Assembly: GCF_963667985.1 (NCBI RefSeq)
Contig: NZ_OY764081.1
Span: 1,054,001-1,118,000 of the forward strand
Direction: 5' to 3'
DNA: 64,000 bases
From: an uncultured Methanocorpusculum sp.
Lineage (GTDB): Archaea > Halobacteriota > Methanomicrobia > Methanomicrobiales > Methanocorpusculaceae
In this document: positions 55,235 to 63,849 of the stretch, piece by piece
Layout: the number at the start of each line of letters is the position of its first letter
Position numbering within the stretch: the stretch's first letter is position 1
The notes under the pieces: generated by a model
Databases searched by the model: none
Seen by the model: the letters and a program-made list of their open reading frames with translations, nothing else
Told to the model about the DNA's origin: nothing
Position numbers and translations under genes: made by a program

Positions 55235-57307
55235 TTACTGACCCTCCTCGATCTTGGAAATTTTAATTGCACATGCTTTGTACTCCGGAATCTTACAGAC
55301 CGGATCAAGTGCGTTGTGGGTAAGCAGGTTCGCTGCACATTCTGCGAAGTGGAACGGCATGAAGGTTGTTCCTTTCATGATCATGGGGCTGACGCGTGCG
55401 ATTACGTTGATAGAATCACGGCGGGTCGTTGCTTTAATCAGCTCACCGTCATTGATGCCAAGTGCTCTTGCGTCCTCGTCATTGATTTCGATCCAGCCAG
55501 TCGGAACTTCTTTGTCGAGAGTCGGACTGCGGCGGGTCATCGTTCCGGTATGCCAGTGGAAAAGACAGCGTCCGGTCGTGAAGACGAACGGATACTCATC
55601 ATCCGGCACTTCAGCAGGTGCTTTCCATTCTGCCGGGAAGAAGACGCCGAGTCCGTCCGGGGTCAGGAATTTTTCCTTGTGGAGGATCGGAGTGCCGGGG
55701 TCTTCCGGGGTCTTGCACGGCCAGTGGAGACCTTCGGGAGTGTCAAGACGCTCGTAGTTCATACCATGATACTGAGGAGTAAGGGTAGCCATTTCATCGA
55801 AGATCTCGGATGCAGACTTCCAGGCAAACTGTTTTTCGTAGCCCATCTTTGCTGCGACCATGGAGATGATCTGCCAGTCGTCGAGTGCTTCTCCCGGAGC
55901 ATCCTGAGCTTTTCTCCAGCGAATCACACGGCGTTCGGTGTTGGTCTGCGTTCCATCGCGTTCCGCATAACAGACAGCCGGAAGGATGACATCAGCGTAG
56001 TCGCAGGTTTCATTGTAGAAAATATCCTGGACGACGACGAACTCGAGGTTCTCGAATGCTTCTTTCACGTGGTTGATATCCGGATCGGACATGAGCGGGT
56101 TTTCACCCATGATGTACATGCATTTGAGTTCTCCGGGGTTGTCCACGAGAACGTTCATCATGATGGTGACTTCGTATCCGTTCTGGGTCGGAGCGATGTC
56201 TTCGGGGAAGCCCCATGCATCGGCGAACTTTTTGTGCATTTCCGGATCGGTAACTTTCTGGTAACCGCTGAAGTTAACCGGAAGTGCACCCATATCGCAG
56301 GCACCCTGAACATTGTTCTGGCCGCGAAGCGGATTGACACCGGTACCGCGTTTACCGAGGTTTCCGGTAAGCATCTGAAGATTTGCCGTTGCGTGAACGT
56401 TGTCGACTCCGACAGTGTGCTGGGTAATACCCATGGAATAGATCAACGCACATCCGCCCGAGTTGGCGATCCAGTCGGCAGCGGTGTGGATATCTTCCGG
56501 CTTGAGACCGGTGACTTTGGCAACGTTCTCCAGATTGTACTTCTCCTGCATGACAAGAGCTTTGAGTTCTTCGTAGCCTTTGGTGCGTTTTTCGATGAAC
56601 TCTTTGTCTTCCCATCCGTTCTCGATGATGACATGCATCAGACCGTTAAGGAGAGCTACATCGGATCCGGAGTGGAACTGCAAAAAGAGATCTGCCGGAC
56701 TGGCGGTGATCGTGCGTCTCGGATCGGCATAGATATAGCGGGCGCCATTTGCTTTTGCCATATATTCGCGGCGTCCGATCAGCGGGTGCTGCTCGAAAGT
56801 GTTGGAACCGATGATGAAAATACACTTAGACTCGGCAATATCGGGGATACTGTTGGTCATTGCACCAGACCCAAACGAGCCTGCAAGACCGGCAACTGTG
56901 GAAGAGTGACACAGACGTGCACATTGGTCGATATGATTGGTCTTCAAAACACCACGGGCAAATTTCATCATGGCATAGTTATCTTCGTTGGACACACGGG
57001 CAGACGAAAGAGCACACCGCTCTGATGGTTTATATTTCTTCAGATTCTCTGCAATGAAGCTGGTTGCCTCATCCCAGGAAACAGGCACGAGTTTGCCGTC
57101 TTTGCGAATCTGGGGCGTAGTCAGTCTGTCGGGAGAGTTGATGAACTCGTTGGCATACATGCCTTTCGGACAGAGTTTTCCTTCGTTAACAGGTGAACGG
57201 GTGTACGGGGAAACGCCCACGACTTTTCCGTCACTTACAACGAGGTTAAAAGAGCAGCCGGTACCACAATACGGACAAGTGCTCTGAATATACTTCAAAT
57301 CAGCCAT
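55235..57307 (-). CDS. fdhA: Formate dehydrogenase alpha subunit (molybdopterin enzyme)
   Basis: FdhA oxidises formate to CO2 at a Mo/W-bis-pterin site. The 690-residue protein has an N-terminal [4Fe-4S] site (CPYCGTGCSFNLVVSDGKVV, then EGKLCPKG), the active-site segment DQCARLCHSSTVAGLAGSFG near residue 130, where the metal ligand is Cys rather than selenocysteine, and a C-terminal molybdopterin-binding domain (TGRCLFHWHTGTMTRRSP). It is the first gene of the fdhAB operon. Confidence 0.96.
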   Translation of the reverse strand: MADLKYIQSTCPYCGTGCSFNLVVSDGKVVGVSPYTRSPVNEGKLCPKGMYANEFINSPDRLTTPQIRKDGKLVPVSWDEATSFIAENLKKYKPSERCALSSARVSNEDNYAMMKFARGVLKTNHIDQCARLCHSSTVAGLAGSFGSGAMTNSIPDIAESKCIFIIGSNTFEQHPLIGRREYMAKANGARYIYADPRRTITASPADLFLQFHSGSDVALLNGLMHVIIENGWEDKEFIEKRTKGYEELKALVMQEKYNLENVAKVTGLKPEDIHTAADWIANSGGCALIYSMGITQHTVGVDNVHATANLQMLTGNLGKRGTGVNPLRGQNNVQGACDMGALPVNFSGYQKVTDPEMHKKFADAWGFPEDIAPTQNGYEVTIMMNVLVDNPGELKCMYIMGENPLMSDPDINHVKEAFENLEFVVVQDIFYNETCDYADVILPAVCYAERDGTQTNTERRVIRWRKAQDAPGEALDDWQIISMVAAKMGYEKQFAWKSASEIFDEMATLTPQYHGMNYERLDTPEGLHWPCKTPEDPGTPILHKEKFLTPDGLGVFFPAEWKAPAEVPDDEYPFVFTTGRCLFHWHTGTMTRRSPTLDKEVPTGWIEINDEDARALGINDGELIKATTRRDSINVIARVSPMIMKGTTFMPFHFAECAANLLTHNALDPVCKIPEYKACAIKISKIEEGQ

Positions 57308-57729
57308 GCTTGGTAAACCTCATATAGGTAAGTTTCTTAAAATCCGGGTATATTAATTAGCAGTATTGTAAAACACTTATCATAATAATTAAACAATGTT
57401 AGTTTACAAAGTGTCATTAATTGCTGCAAAATAGCATTTTATATTTACAAAATAAATATGGAAATCTTTTTTAAATTAACATGAAATTAAACCATTAAAA
57501 GCCCCAGTTTGCCAATACGCGCAAGCATTTCGGGTATTTCATTTTTTTGAGAGAAAACGCATGCGAGCTTATAATTACATTTCAGCCGTTCTTTGAGGTC
57601 CTTTCCAATTTTTTGATTAATAATGGTGGTTGGTGGCGTGCGCAGGTTTTTTAGCATCTTTCTTGAGTTTTTTCTGAAAAATTGGAGAATCAAAGATATT
57701 TTATACTCGTCAGTTGCAAAGGTAAGATA
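57308..57729 (-). promoter_or_regulatory. Divergent control region between fdhA and tfx
   Basis: For fdhA (minus strand) a TATA-like TAATTAATATAC lies at 57348-57359 and a GAGGTT ribosome binding site precedes the ATG. Further upstream three TTTACA boxes occur (57367-57372 reversed, 57403-57408 and 57444-57449), two of them joined to AAGTGT as inverted copies (57367-57378 and 57403-57414). They are candidate regulator sites. For tfx (plus strand) TTTTATACT lies at 57699-57707, about 25 bases before its ATG. A 68-codon minus-strand frame at 57487-57693 is not convincing. Confidence 0.45.
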
Positions 57730-58134
57730 ATGCCCGGACCGTTGTTAACTGATCGCCAGAAGATGGTGATCCAATTCCGAAAGGAGGGAATGACTCAACA
57801 GGAAATCGCGGATGAACTCAAGACCACCCGCTCAAACATTAGTCTTATCGAGAAATCGGCAAACGATAACATTAGGCTTGCAAAAGAGGCGCTGGATTAC
57901 CTCTATTCACTTGAGGCGACCCTCGTCTGTACGCTGTCTGCCGGAAGCGAGCTCACACAGGAAATTTTTTTGATCTACAAAGCCGCACGCCAGACCGGCA
58001 TCAAAGTCCAGTACGATACCGGCGCACTGATGAACCGGATCATGACGGCCGTACCGGAAAAGATCTCCGACGGTACAATCAGAGAGGACATCAATGTCTA
58101 TCTAAATCTCACCGGGATAATATATATATACTAA
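57730..58134 (+). CDS. Tfx family DNA-binding regulator (paralogue 2)
   Basis: The 134-residue protein is a Tfx paralogue of the one at 13398-13802, with the same helix-turn-helix (RKEGMTQQEIADELKTTRSN) and Tfx C-terminus (REDINVYLNLTG). The frame is open 16 codons upstream, but the start at 57730 aligns with the other copy. It lies between fdhAB and tupABC, and Tfx is known from the molybdenum formylmethanofuran dehydrogenase operon, so regulation of molybdenum/tungsten or formate genes is a fair guess. Confidence 0.85.
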   Translation: MPGPLLTDRQKMVIQFRKEGMTQQEIADELKTTRSNISLIEKSANDNIRLAKEALDYLYSLEATLVCTLSAGSELTQEIFLIYKAARQTGIKVQYDTGALMNRIMTAVPEKISDGTIREDINVYLNLTGIIYIY

Positions 58135-58435
58135 CCTGTTTTCACTGAGTGAAGAGGGCAAACTTTCCTTATTTTGAATATTTTTTTCGAATATCGATAC
58201 CAAAATATGCGCCATTCAATTTTTCAGAGAGATTGCATCCGGGAAATTGGTGAATTGTGTTTGAAGCGGACATTCAGAATATTTATAATGATTTTTTCAA
58301 ACAATATTCAAAAATATAAATTTAAACTTTAAAAACACATGCAATATTCATCCATGATATCATGTTAAATAAACTTAATTGATTAAATTGACACCATACT
58401 GATTTTTATGGGATGCCCCAGATACGTAAATCCGT
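58135..58435 (+). promoter_or_regulatory. tupABC control region with GAATATT boxes and a palindrome
   Basis: This AT-rich gap holds GAATATT or its reverse at 58176-58182, 58277-58283, 58303-58309 and 58343-58349, the middle pair forming an inverted repeat. A perfect palindrome CATGATATCATG lies at 58353-58364, directly before a TATA-like TTAAATAAAC. These are plausible operators for an oxyanion-responsive regulator. No ribosome binding site with clear spacing is seen before tupA. Confidence 0.45.
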
Positions 58436-59356
58436 ATGAAAAAATTACTAAGTGTGTTTGGTGTTTTTCTCATTCTGCTCGCCATCATCTGCGCTGCAGG
58501 GTGTGTCAGTACACAACAGCAGGAACCTACCCAGCTGAAAATCGCGACAACAACATCGCTGTATGATACCGGACTCCTTGACGCGGTCCAGGATTACTAT
58601 CTTAAAAACTACAATGTTGATCTTCTTATCACATCGCAGGGAACCGGAAAAGCAATTGCCTCGGCAAAGAACGGGGATGTCGATGTCTTACTCGTCCACT
58701 CCCCCTCACAGGAAGCAGCCTTTATCGACGAGGGTTATGGTGTGAACCACAGAGGTATTGCATACAACTACTTCATCATCGTCGGCCCGGCCGATGATCC
58801 GGGAAGAATTGCAGGCATGACCCCCGAAGAAGGCGTTGCCATACTCAAAGAACTTGGAGATGCAGGAACCGAAGGAATCATCTTCGTATCCCGCGGAGAC
58901 AACTCGGGAACCCACTCTGCAGAGAAAAACATCTGGAAGTCTGCCGGATTCAACTACACGGCCCAGATCACCGGATGCGGACCATGGTACAAAGAAACAG
59001 GTGCAGGAATGGGAGACTCCCTGACCACTGCCGGCCAGCTTGGTGCCTACATCCTCACTGACGAAGCAACCTATCTCACCTACAAGAAGAACAATAACCT
59101 CCCGCTCGAAGTAATCATCGATGAGGGAGCTTCCCTTCTGAACAGATACAGTATCATGACCATTTCCCCGGCGAAATATCCAGATACCAATGTGAAAGAC
59201 GCAACCGATTTCACCAACTGGCTCATCTCTGAAGAAGGTCAGAACTTTATCGGCGCATACGGTGTCGAAGTCTACGGCAAACCACTCTTCACACCGATGA
59301 GCACCTTGAACGACAGCACTCTTCCGCCGTTCAACATTGACTGTAAGACCCCTTAG
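58436..59356 (+). CDS. tupA: Tungstate/molybdate ABC transporter substrate-binding lipoprotein
   Basis: The 306-residue protein has a lipobox (AIICAAGCVS) and the TupA signature IATTTSLYDTGLLDAVQDYY near residue 37, which binds the oxyanion. It follows the pattern of TupA rather than ModA/WtpA by this motif. It supplies tungstate (or molybdate) to TupBC, and so to the cofactor of FdhA. Specificity between the two metals is not shown by sequence. Confidence 0.88.
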   Translation: MKKLLSVFGVFLILLAIICAAGCVSTQQQEPTQLKIATTTSLYDTGLLDAVQDYYLKNYNVDLLITSQGTGKAIASAKNGDVDVLLVHSPSQEAAFIDEGYGVNHRGIAYNYFIIVGPADDPGRIAGMTPEEGVAILKELGDAGTEGIIFVSRGDNSGTHSAEKNIWKSAGFNYTAQITGCGPWYKETGAGMGDSLTTAGQLGAYILTDEATYLTYKKNNNLPLEVIIDEGASLLNRYSIMTISPAKYPDTNVKDATDFTNWLISEEGQNFIGAYGVEVYGKPLFTPMSTLNDSTLPPFNIDCKTP

Positions 59357-59420
59357 TCGTCCCGACTGCATAAAACAGTCATCCAATTTTTTTATCATAT
59401 CTGACGCAGGAAAACTATAC

Positions 59421-60128
59421 ATGGGAGAGATAACCGACGGGTTTCTGGAAGCGATAACGCTCATCGTCACGCTGAACCCGGAGATCATGGAGATCGCCGA
59501 CAGAAGTCTGTACGTTTCATCGCTCGCGACAATTGCCGCCGCCTTGATAGCGATCCCGCTCGGCGCCGTTATCTACTACTATGATTTTCGCGGAAAACGA
59601 TCCGTCATCAATATCGTCCAGACCTTGTATGCTCTGCCGACCGTGATTGTCGGATTACTGGTGTATCTCCTCGTATCGAATTCGGGACCTTTCGGGTACT
59701 TAAAACTCCTGTACACGGTCAATGCAATGATCATTGCACAGGTCATTCTCGTTTCGCCCTTAATCGTGGGATTGACCATAGCCGCACTTTCCGGCCTGGA
59801 CAAAGAGATGAAATTCACCACCATGGCACTCAATGCACGGGCATACCGGGCAATGCTGACCCTGGTTCGCGAAACAAAATTCGCTATTTTATCGGCAGTC
59901 GTGCTGGCATTCGGCCGGGCGATCGCAGAAGTCGGCGCCGTTATGATGGTCGGTGGAAATATCCGGCACTTTACCCGGACCCTCACAACGGCCATCACGC
60001 TGAACACATCCATGGGAGAGTTTTCCACGTCGATCGCTCTTGGAATTATTCTCCTGACGATCGCGTTGATCGTAAACTTCGGCGTGAATTTTTTCCAGCA
60101 CTATAACGGGAGGGTGAAAGATGACTGA
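59421..60128 (+). CDS. tupB: Tungstate ABC transporter permease
   Basis: The 235-residue permease has about five or six membrane helices and the EAA-like segment FTTMALNARAYRAMLTLVRE near residue 132, followed by AFGRAIAEVGAVMMVGGNIR, a TupB signature. The longer frame from 59337 is unlikely; the ATG at 59421 follows a GGA-containing site and gives a normal N-terminus. It overlaps tupC by 8 bases. Confidence 0.88.
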   Translation: MGEITDGFLEAITLIVTLNPEIMEIADRSLYVSSLATIAAALIAIPLGAVIYYYDFRGKRSVINIVQTLYALPTVIVGLLVYLLVSNSGPFGYLKLLYTVNAMIIAQVILVSPLIVGLTIAALSGLDKEMKFTTMALNARAYRAMLTLVRETKFAILSAVVLAFGRAIAEVGAVMMVGGNIRHFTRTLTTAITLNTSMGEFSTSIALGIILLTIALIVNFGVNFFQHYNGRVKDD

Positions 60129-61164
60129 TATCATCTCGGTCCGTGACCTTTCTAAAAGCTACGGAAAAAAAGAGATCGTTCACCCGCTGAACTTCTCGGT
60201 GAAAAAAGGCGAGATCCTCGTGATCATCGGACCGTCAGGTACCGGAAAAAGCACACTTCTTCGAATGCTCGATATAATCGAACCGGCATCCGAAGGCGAG
60301 ATCACGCTGTTTGGCGAGAAGGTAACAAAACACTCGGCCCACAGTCTCCGGGATCGGATGGGTATGCTTTTCCAAAAAACAGTCCTCTTTGACAGAACCG
60401 TGGAGGAAAACATCGCTCTCGGTCTGTCATACAGACATGTTCCTAAAGAAGAAAGACGAAAACGGGTAGAGAAGATTCTCGAAGAGATGGGGATGAGCGA
60501 GTATGCGAGAAGAAGAAGCCGGACTCTCTCCGGCGGAGAGGGTCAGCGGATTTCATTTGCCCGGGTCCTGGTGACAAAACCGGAGATCCTTTTCCTCGAT
60601 GAGCCGACGGCAAATCTCGATCCCGGCGCGACGCACCTCCTTGAAGAGATGATCCTGCATGAAAACCGGGTGAATAAAACGACGATCATCATAACGACCC
60701 ATGATCAGGCACAGGGTCAGCGGCTCGCCGACCGGGTTGCCGTGATGATCGACGGGTCAATCGTTCAGCTCGGCTCTGCCGATGAAGTGTTCTATCATCC
60801 CGCAAACGAGAGGGTGGCAAAGTTCGTCGGCATACAAAACCTCTTCACCGGTGTTGTCAGAAACAAAACTGCGGTTTCGGGAGGCGTCGTTTTCTGCCCT
60901 GCACCTCATGTTCCGGACGGGATCGTGCAGATTATGCTTCGCGCAGAGGATATTTTCCTCTCGAAAAACCCGATTGACGCCGGCCATATCTCGGTTCAGG
61001 GCAGAGTAGTCTCTTCAGAAAGATCGGGAGCATTCCTTCATGTCATGGTCGATGCCGGATGCATTTTTACCGTCGTCTGCCCGTTCCGGCAAACCGAGAC
61101 CACCTATGTCTCCGGCGATATCGTCTGGATAGGGTGGCGGACCGATGCCGTCCACCTTGTCTAA
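60121..61164 (+). CDS. tupC: Tungstate ABC transporter ATP-binding protein
   Basis: The 347-residue protein has Walker A (GPSGTGKSTLLRMLDIIEP), signature LSGGEGQRISFARVLVTKPE and Walker B (LFLDEPTANLD), then a C-terminal region of about 90 residues, a TOBE-like oxyanion-binding domain (residues about 245-345). It closes the tup operon. The ATPase core is intact. Confidence 0.9.
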   Translation: MTDIISVRDLSKSYGKKEIVHPLNFSVKKGEILVIIGPSGTGKSTLLRMLDIIEPASEGEITLFGEKVTKHSAHSLRDRMGMLFQKTVLFDRTVEENIALGLSYRHVPKEERRKRVEKILEEMGMSEYARRRSRTLSGGEGQRISFARVLVTKPEILFLDEPTANLDPGATHLLEEMILHENRVNKTTIIITTHDQAQGQRLADRVAVMIDGSIVQLGSADEVFYHPANERVAKFVGIQNLFTGVVRNKTAVSGGVVFCPAPHVPDGIVQIMLRAEDIFLSKNPIDAGHISVQGRVVSSERSGAFLHVMVDAGCIFTVVCPFRQTETTYVSGDIVWIGWRTDAVHLV

Positions 61165-61295
61165 AACGTTTTTCTTTTTTCTATGCAGAGAGAGCCGCAT
61201 GCAAATGAGAAGAGAACCCGCCGGCCCTGGGAAGGGAATTTTTCGTCCCACTCCAAACTATAATCTATCTCAACCGCAAATACTATAGAGATTTT

Positions 61296-62585
61296 ATGCG
61301 CATACCAATAAAAGACGTGACCCCTGAAATTGGGCATGCACGCATTGCAGGCTGGGTCCACGAAGAACGTGACCTTGGAGGACTCACCTTCCTTCTTGTT
61401 CGCGACAGAACCGGGATCCTTCAGGTCACCATTCCGAAAAAGAAAGTCACCCCCGAAGTACTCGCCACCGTCAAAGAAGCGACCCGCGAGTCCGTCATCG
61501 AATGCGAAGGCGTTGTCAAAGCAACCGAGAAAGCACCCGGAGGACGCGAACTCGTCCCCGACACGCTCCGCGTCGTTTCCCGTGCCGAGACCCCTCTCCC
61601 GCTCGACGTCTCGGAAAAAGTTCCCGCAGAACTCGATACCCGGCTCGACAACCGGTACCTTGATCTCAGAAAACCCCGCATCAACGCTATTTTCCAGATA
61701 AGAAACGCCTGTCTTCGCGCCATCAGCGAATACCTCTGGGACAACGGATTCACCCAGGTCCAGACCCCAAAGATCGTGGCTGCCGCAACTGAAGGAGGAA
61801 CCGAACTCTTCCCGCTCGCCTACTTCGACAAAGAGGCATTCTTAAACCAGTCTCCCCAGCTCTACAAACAGATGCTGATGAGCGCCGGGTTCGACAGAGT
61901 TTTCGAGATCGGTGCGATCTTCCGTGCAGAAGAACACAACACCGTTCGTCACTTAAATGAAGCCACTTCGATCGATATCGAGATGTCCTTTGCAAATGAA
62001 GAGGACGCGATGCATGTACTCGAAAACGTCGTAGCTTCGGCATACCAGTACGTCGCCGACCACTGTGGCGATGCTCTTGAGACGCTCGGAATCACCGATT
62101 TCAAGGTCCCGACCGTTCCTTTCCCGCGGATCACCTACAAAGAGGCAATCGAGATCTCCACCGCCGGCGGGGAGCCGCTCGTTTTCGGTGACGATCTTTC
62201 GACCGCTGCCGAGAGGATCGTCGGAGAGAAGATGGGAACGATGTACTTCATCACCGAATGGCCGACCTCCACGAGACCGTTCTACACCATGCTGTTCGAA
62301 GACCGCCCCGAGGTCTGCCGTGCATTCGATATGATGCACCCAAGAATGGAACTGACCTCAGGCGCTCAGCGCTGTCATATCCACTCCCTTCTCGTTGAGC
62401 AGATCAAAGCAAAAGGTCTCAACCCCGACGCATTCGAGTTCTACTTAAATCCGTTCAGATACGGTATGCCGCCCCACGCAGGCTGGGGACTCGGCGCCGA
62501 ACGCCTGGTCATGACCATGCTCGATCTCCAGAATATCAGGGAAGCCGTTCTCTTCCCGCGGGACCGACACAGAGTCAGTCCATAA
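61296..62585 (+). CDS. aspS: Aspartyl-tRNA synthetase (archaeal type)
   Basis: The 429-residue class II enzyme charges tRNA-Asp, and in many archaea also tRNA-Asn. The N-terminal OB fold (ARIAGWVHEERDLGGLTFLL) and class II motifs are present: FTQVQTPKIVAAATEGGTEL (motif 1 area), FRAEEHNTVRHLNEATSIDI (motif 2) and GWGLGAERLVMTMLDLQNIR (motif 3). Length and the short N-terminus mark the archaeal form. It has a TATA-like ACTATAATCT about 35 bases upstream. Confidence 0.95.
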   Translation: MRIPIKDVTPEIGHARIAGWVHEERDLGGLTFLLVRDRTGILQVTIPKKKVTPEVLATVKEATRESVIECEGVVKATEKAPGGRELVPDTLRVVSRAETPLPLDVSEKVPAELDTRLDNRYLDLRKPRINAIFQIRNACLRAISEYLWDNGFTQVQTPKIVAAATEGGTELFPLAYFDKEAFLNQSPQLYKQMLMSAGFDRVFEIGAIFRAEEHNTVRHLNEATSIDIEMSFANEEDAMHVLENVVASAYQYVADHCGDALETLGITDFKVPTVPFPRITYKEAIEISTAGGEPLVFGDDLSTAAERIVGEKMGTMYFITEWPTSTRPFYTMLFEDRPEVCRAFDMMHPRMELTSGAQRCHIHSLLVEQIKAKGLNPDAFEFYLNPFRYGMPPHAGWGLGAERLVMTMLDLQNIREAVLFPRDRHRVSP

Positions 62586-62594
62586 CCCTTTTTT

Positions 62595-62879
62595 ATGATA
62601 AAACATCTCGTTCTCTTCAAACTCAATGACCCGGCATGCTCCGAAAAAGTCCGCGATCTCCTTCTCTCCATGAAAGGGACCGTTGAACAGATCAGAGAGA
62701 TCGAGGTCGGTATTGATTATGCGCACACCGAGCGGTCCTTCGATGTCGCGCTTTCAGTCATCGTGGATGATGAAGATGCCCTTCGCGGTTATGCCGAGCA
62801 TCCCTATCACGCAGGCCCGGTCAAAAAATATGTTCAGAGCGTGAGCGAAAAAAGTGTGACTGCAGATTATTACATCTGA
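62595..62879 (+). CDS. Dabb-domain (stress-responsive alpha/beta barrel) protein
   Basis: The 94-residue protein begins IKHLVLFKLNDPACSEKVRD and has GIDYAHTERSFDVALSVIVD and YAEHPYHAGPVKKYVQSV, the pattern of the small dimeric alpha/beta barrel (Dabb) family. Function in archaea is unknown. It lies 9 bases after aspS in the same direction. Confidence 0.82.
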   Translation: MIKHLVLFKLNDPACSEKVRDLLLSMKGTVEQIREIEVGIDYAHTERSFDVALSVIVDDEDALRGYAEHPYHAGPVKKYVQSVSEKSVTADYYI

Positions 62880-62883
62880 TTAT

Positions 62884-63090
62884 TCAGATCCCGTCCTCTT
62901 TTCCGAAAAGGAACACCTCTTCGATCGGACACTCGAATACGAGGGAAAGTTTGTGGGCGAGAAGGACCGAAGGATTATACAGGCCCTTCTCAAGCGAGAT
63001 GATCGTTCTCGAAGAGACGGAGATGATCTCTGCAAGTTCCGCCTGGGTCATGCCCCGGGCGACCCGCAGTTCTTTGATCCGGTTCTCCAT
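62884..63090 (-). CDS. Small XRE-family regulator
   Basis: The 68-residue protein is almost only a helix-turn-helix (ELRVARGMTQAELAEIISVS) with a short end EEVFLFGKEDGI. It shares one base with the DUF2178-like gene, a common regulator/membrane protein pair in archaea and bacteria. Probably autoregulatory; unproven. Confidence 0.8.
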   Translation of the reverse strand: MENRIKELRVARGMTQAELAEIISVSSRTIISLEKGLYNPSVLLAHKLSLVFECPIEEVFLFGKEDGI

Positions 63091-63509
63091 TAGAGCCTCT
63101 TGTCGTAATATATGTGCGAGCCGATGGAAAGAGCAGCGAGCAGAACGACAAGCCCACAGGCCGTAAGTGTCACATATAATTCAACGCCGATAAGAGCCGA
63201 GGCGAGTGTTAGAAAACACAATACCGGCGTAAAGATACGGACAGTGTTCCAGCCGGCACGTTCCCGGATACGGATATTGCGCTCATCATTCACTTCGATC
63301 TCCTGCATTTTCCGGATCTCGGGCGTCTCAACAGATTTTACGACGGATTTTCCAATCAGATTTCCTACGGAAAGCGCAAGTAATGCGGCACCGAACCCGT
63401 AGCAGGCTCCGTTAATGGTCGTGCTTCCCGTAAAAACAAACATTGCGAGAAGAATCAGGACAACGCCGGCGGCCAGTCCTATAGCCGATATGAGTATTTC
63501 CTTTTTCAT
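63090..63509 (-). CDS. DUF2178-like membrane protein
   Basis: The 139-residue protein has four hydrophobic segments (residues about 5-25, 33-50, 92-110, 114-131) and, between the second and third, a charged stretch with EVNDERNIRIRERAGW, a DUF2178-type signature. It is translationally coupled to the XRE gene. Role unknown. Confidence 0.75.
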   Translation of the reverse strand: MKKEILISAIGLAAGVVLILLAMFVFTGSTTINGACYGFGAALLALSVGNLIGKSVVKSVETPEIRKMQEIEVNDERNIRIRERAGWNTVRIFTPVLCFLTLASALIGVELYVTLTACGLVVLLAALSIGSHIYYDKRL

Positions 63510-63627
63510 ATACTATAATGTGAAGTTTATTTCATATGAAGTTTTCTTCACACAATCGCCAAAGGGACGATGGGATATTATTAACAGGGAATAACTCTAA
63601 ATAGAACCAGCCAAACGAGGTACATGT

Positions 63628-63765
63628 ATGCCGACAAGTAAGAAACAGCTGGAAAAGTTAAACAAAGTAAAGAAAGCAAAGGCCGAAGAACTCTCGAAGC
63701 TTGCAGAATCCGGCAGCAAAGACGCAAAAAAGAAGCTCAAGAAACTCGAGAAAAAACTCAAATAA
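63628..63765 (+). CDS. Lysine-rich small protein of unknown function
   Basis: A 45-codon frame with about 38 percent lysine reads PTSKKQLEKLNKVKKAKAEE, then more KK/EL helix-forming sequence to the end. A GAGG four to eight bases upstream and a TATA-like GATATTATT about 55 bases upstream support it, and a terminator follows. It resembles small basic helical proteins; it could bind nucleic acid. No family recognised. Confidence 0.6.
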   Translation: MPTSKKQLEKLNKVKKAKAEELSKLAESGSKDAKKKLKKLEKKLK

Positions 63766-63776
63766 TCAGCTGATCG

Positions 63777-63805
63777 TCCCATACGGCCCAATGAGGCGTA
63801 TGGGA
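63777..63805 (+). terminator. Terminator hairpin after the small lysine-rich gene
   Basis: TCCCATACG/CGTATGGGA is a perfect nine-pair stem with an 11-base loop, 11 bases after the stop, followed by TTTTTT at 63812-63817. It supports the small gene being transcribed. Confidence 0.65.
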
Positions 63806-63849
63806 GACCATCTTTTTTGAATGAATGTGTGATTTTTGAAAATTGGAGA

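Noticed and set aside
55316-57025. A 569-codon open frame antisense to fdhA
   Set aside because: Long, but it lies fully inside a well-conserved gene on the other strand, and its translation has no domain; it reflects codon bias of fdhA.
57487-57693. A 68-codon minus-strand frame between fdhA and tfx
   Set aside because: Its translation has a fairly protein-like end, but there is no start site of quality and it covers likely promoter DNA of two genes. Kept as doubtful.
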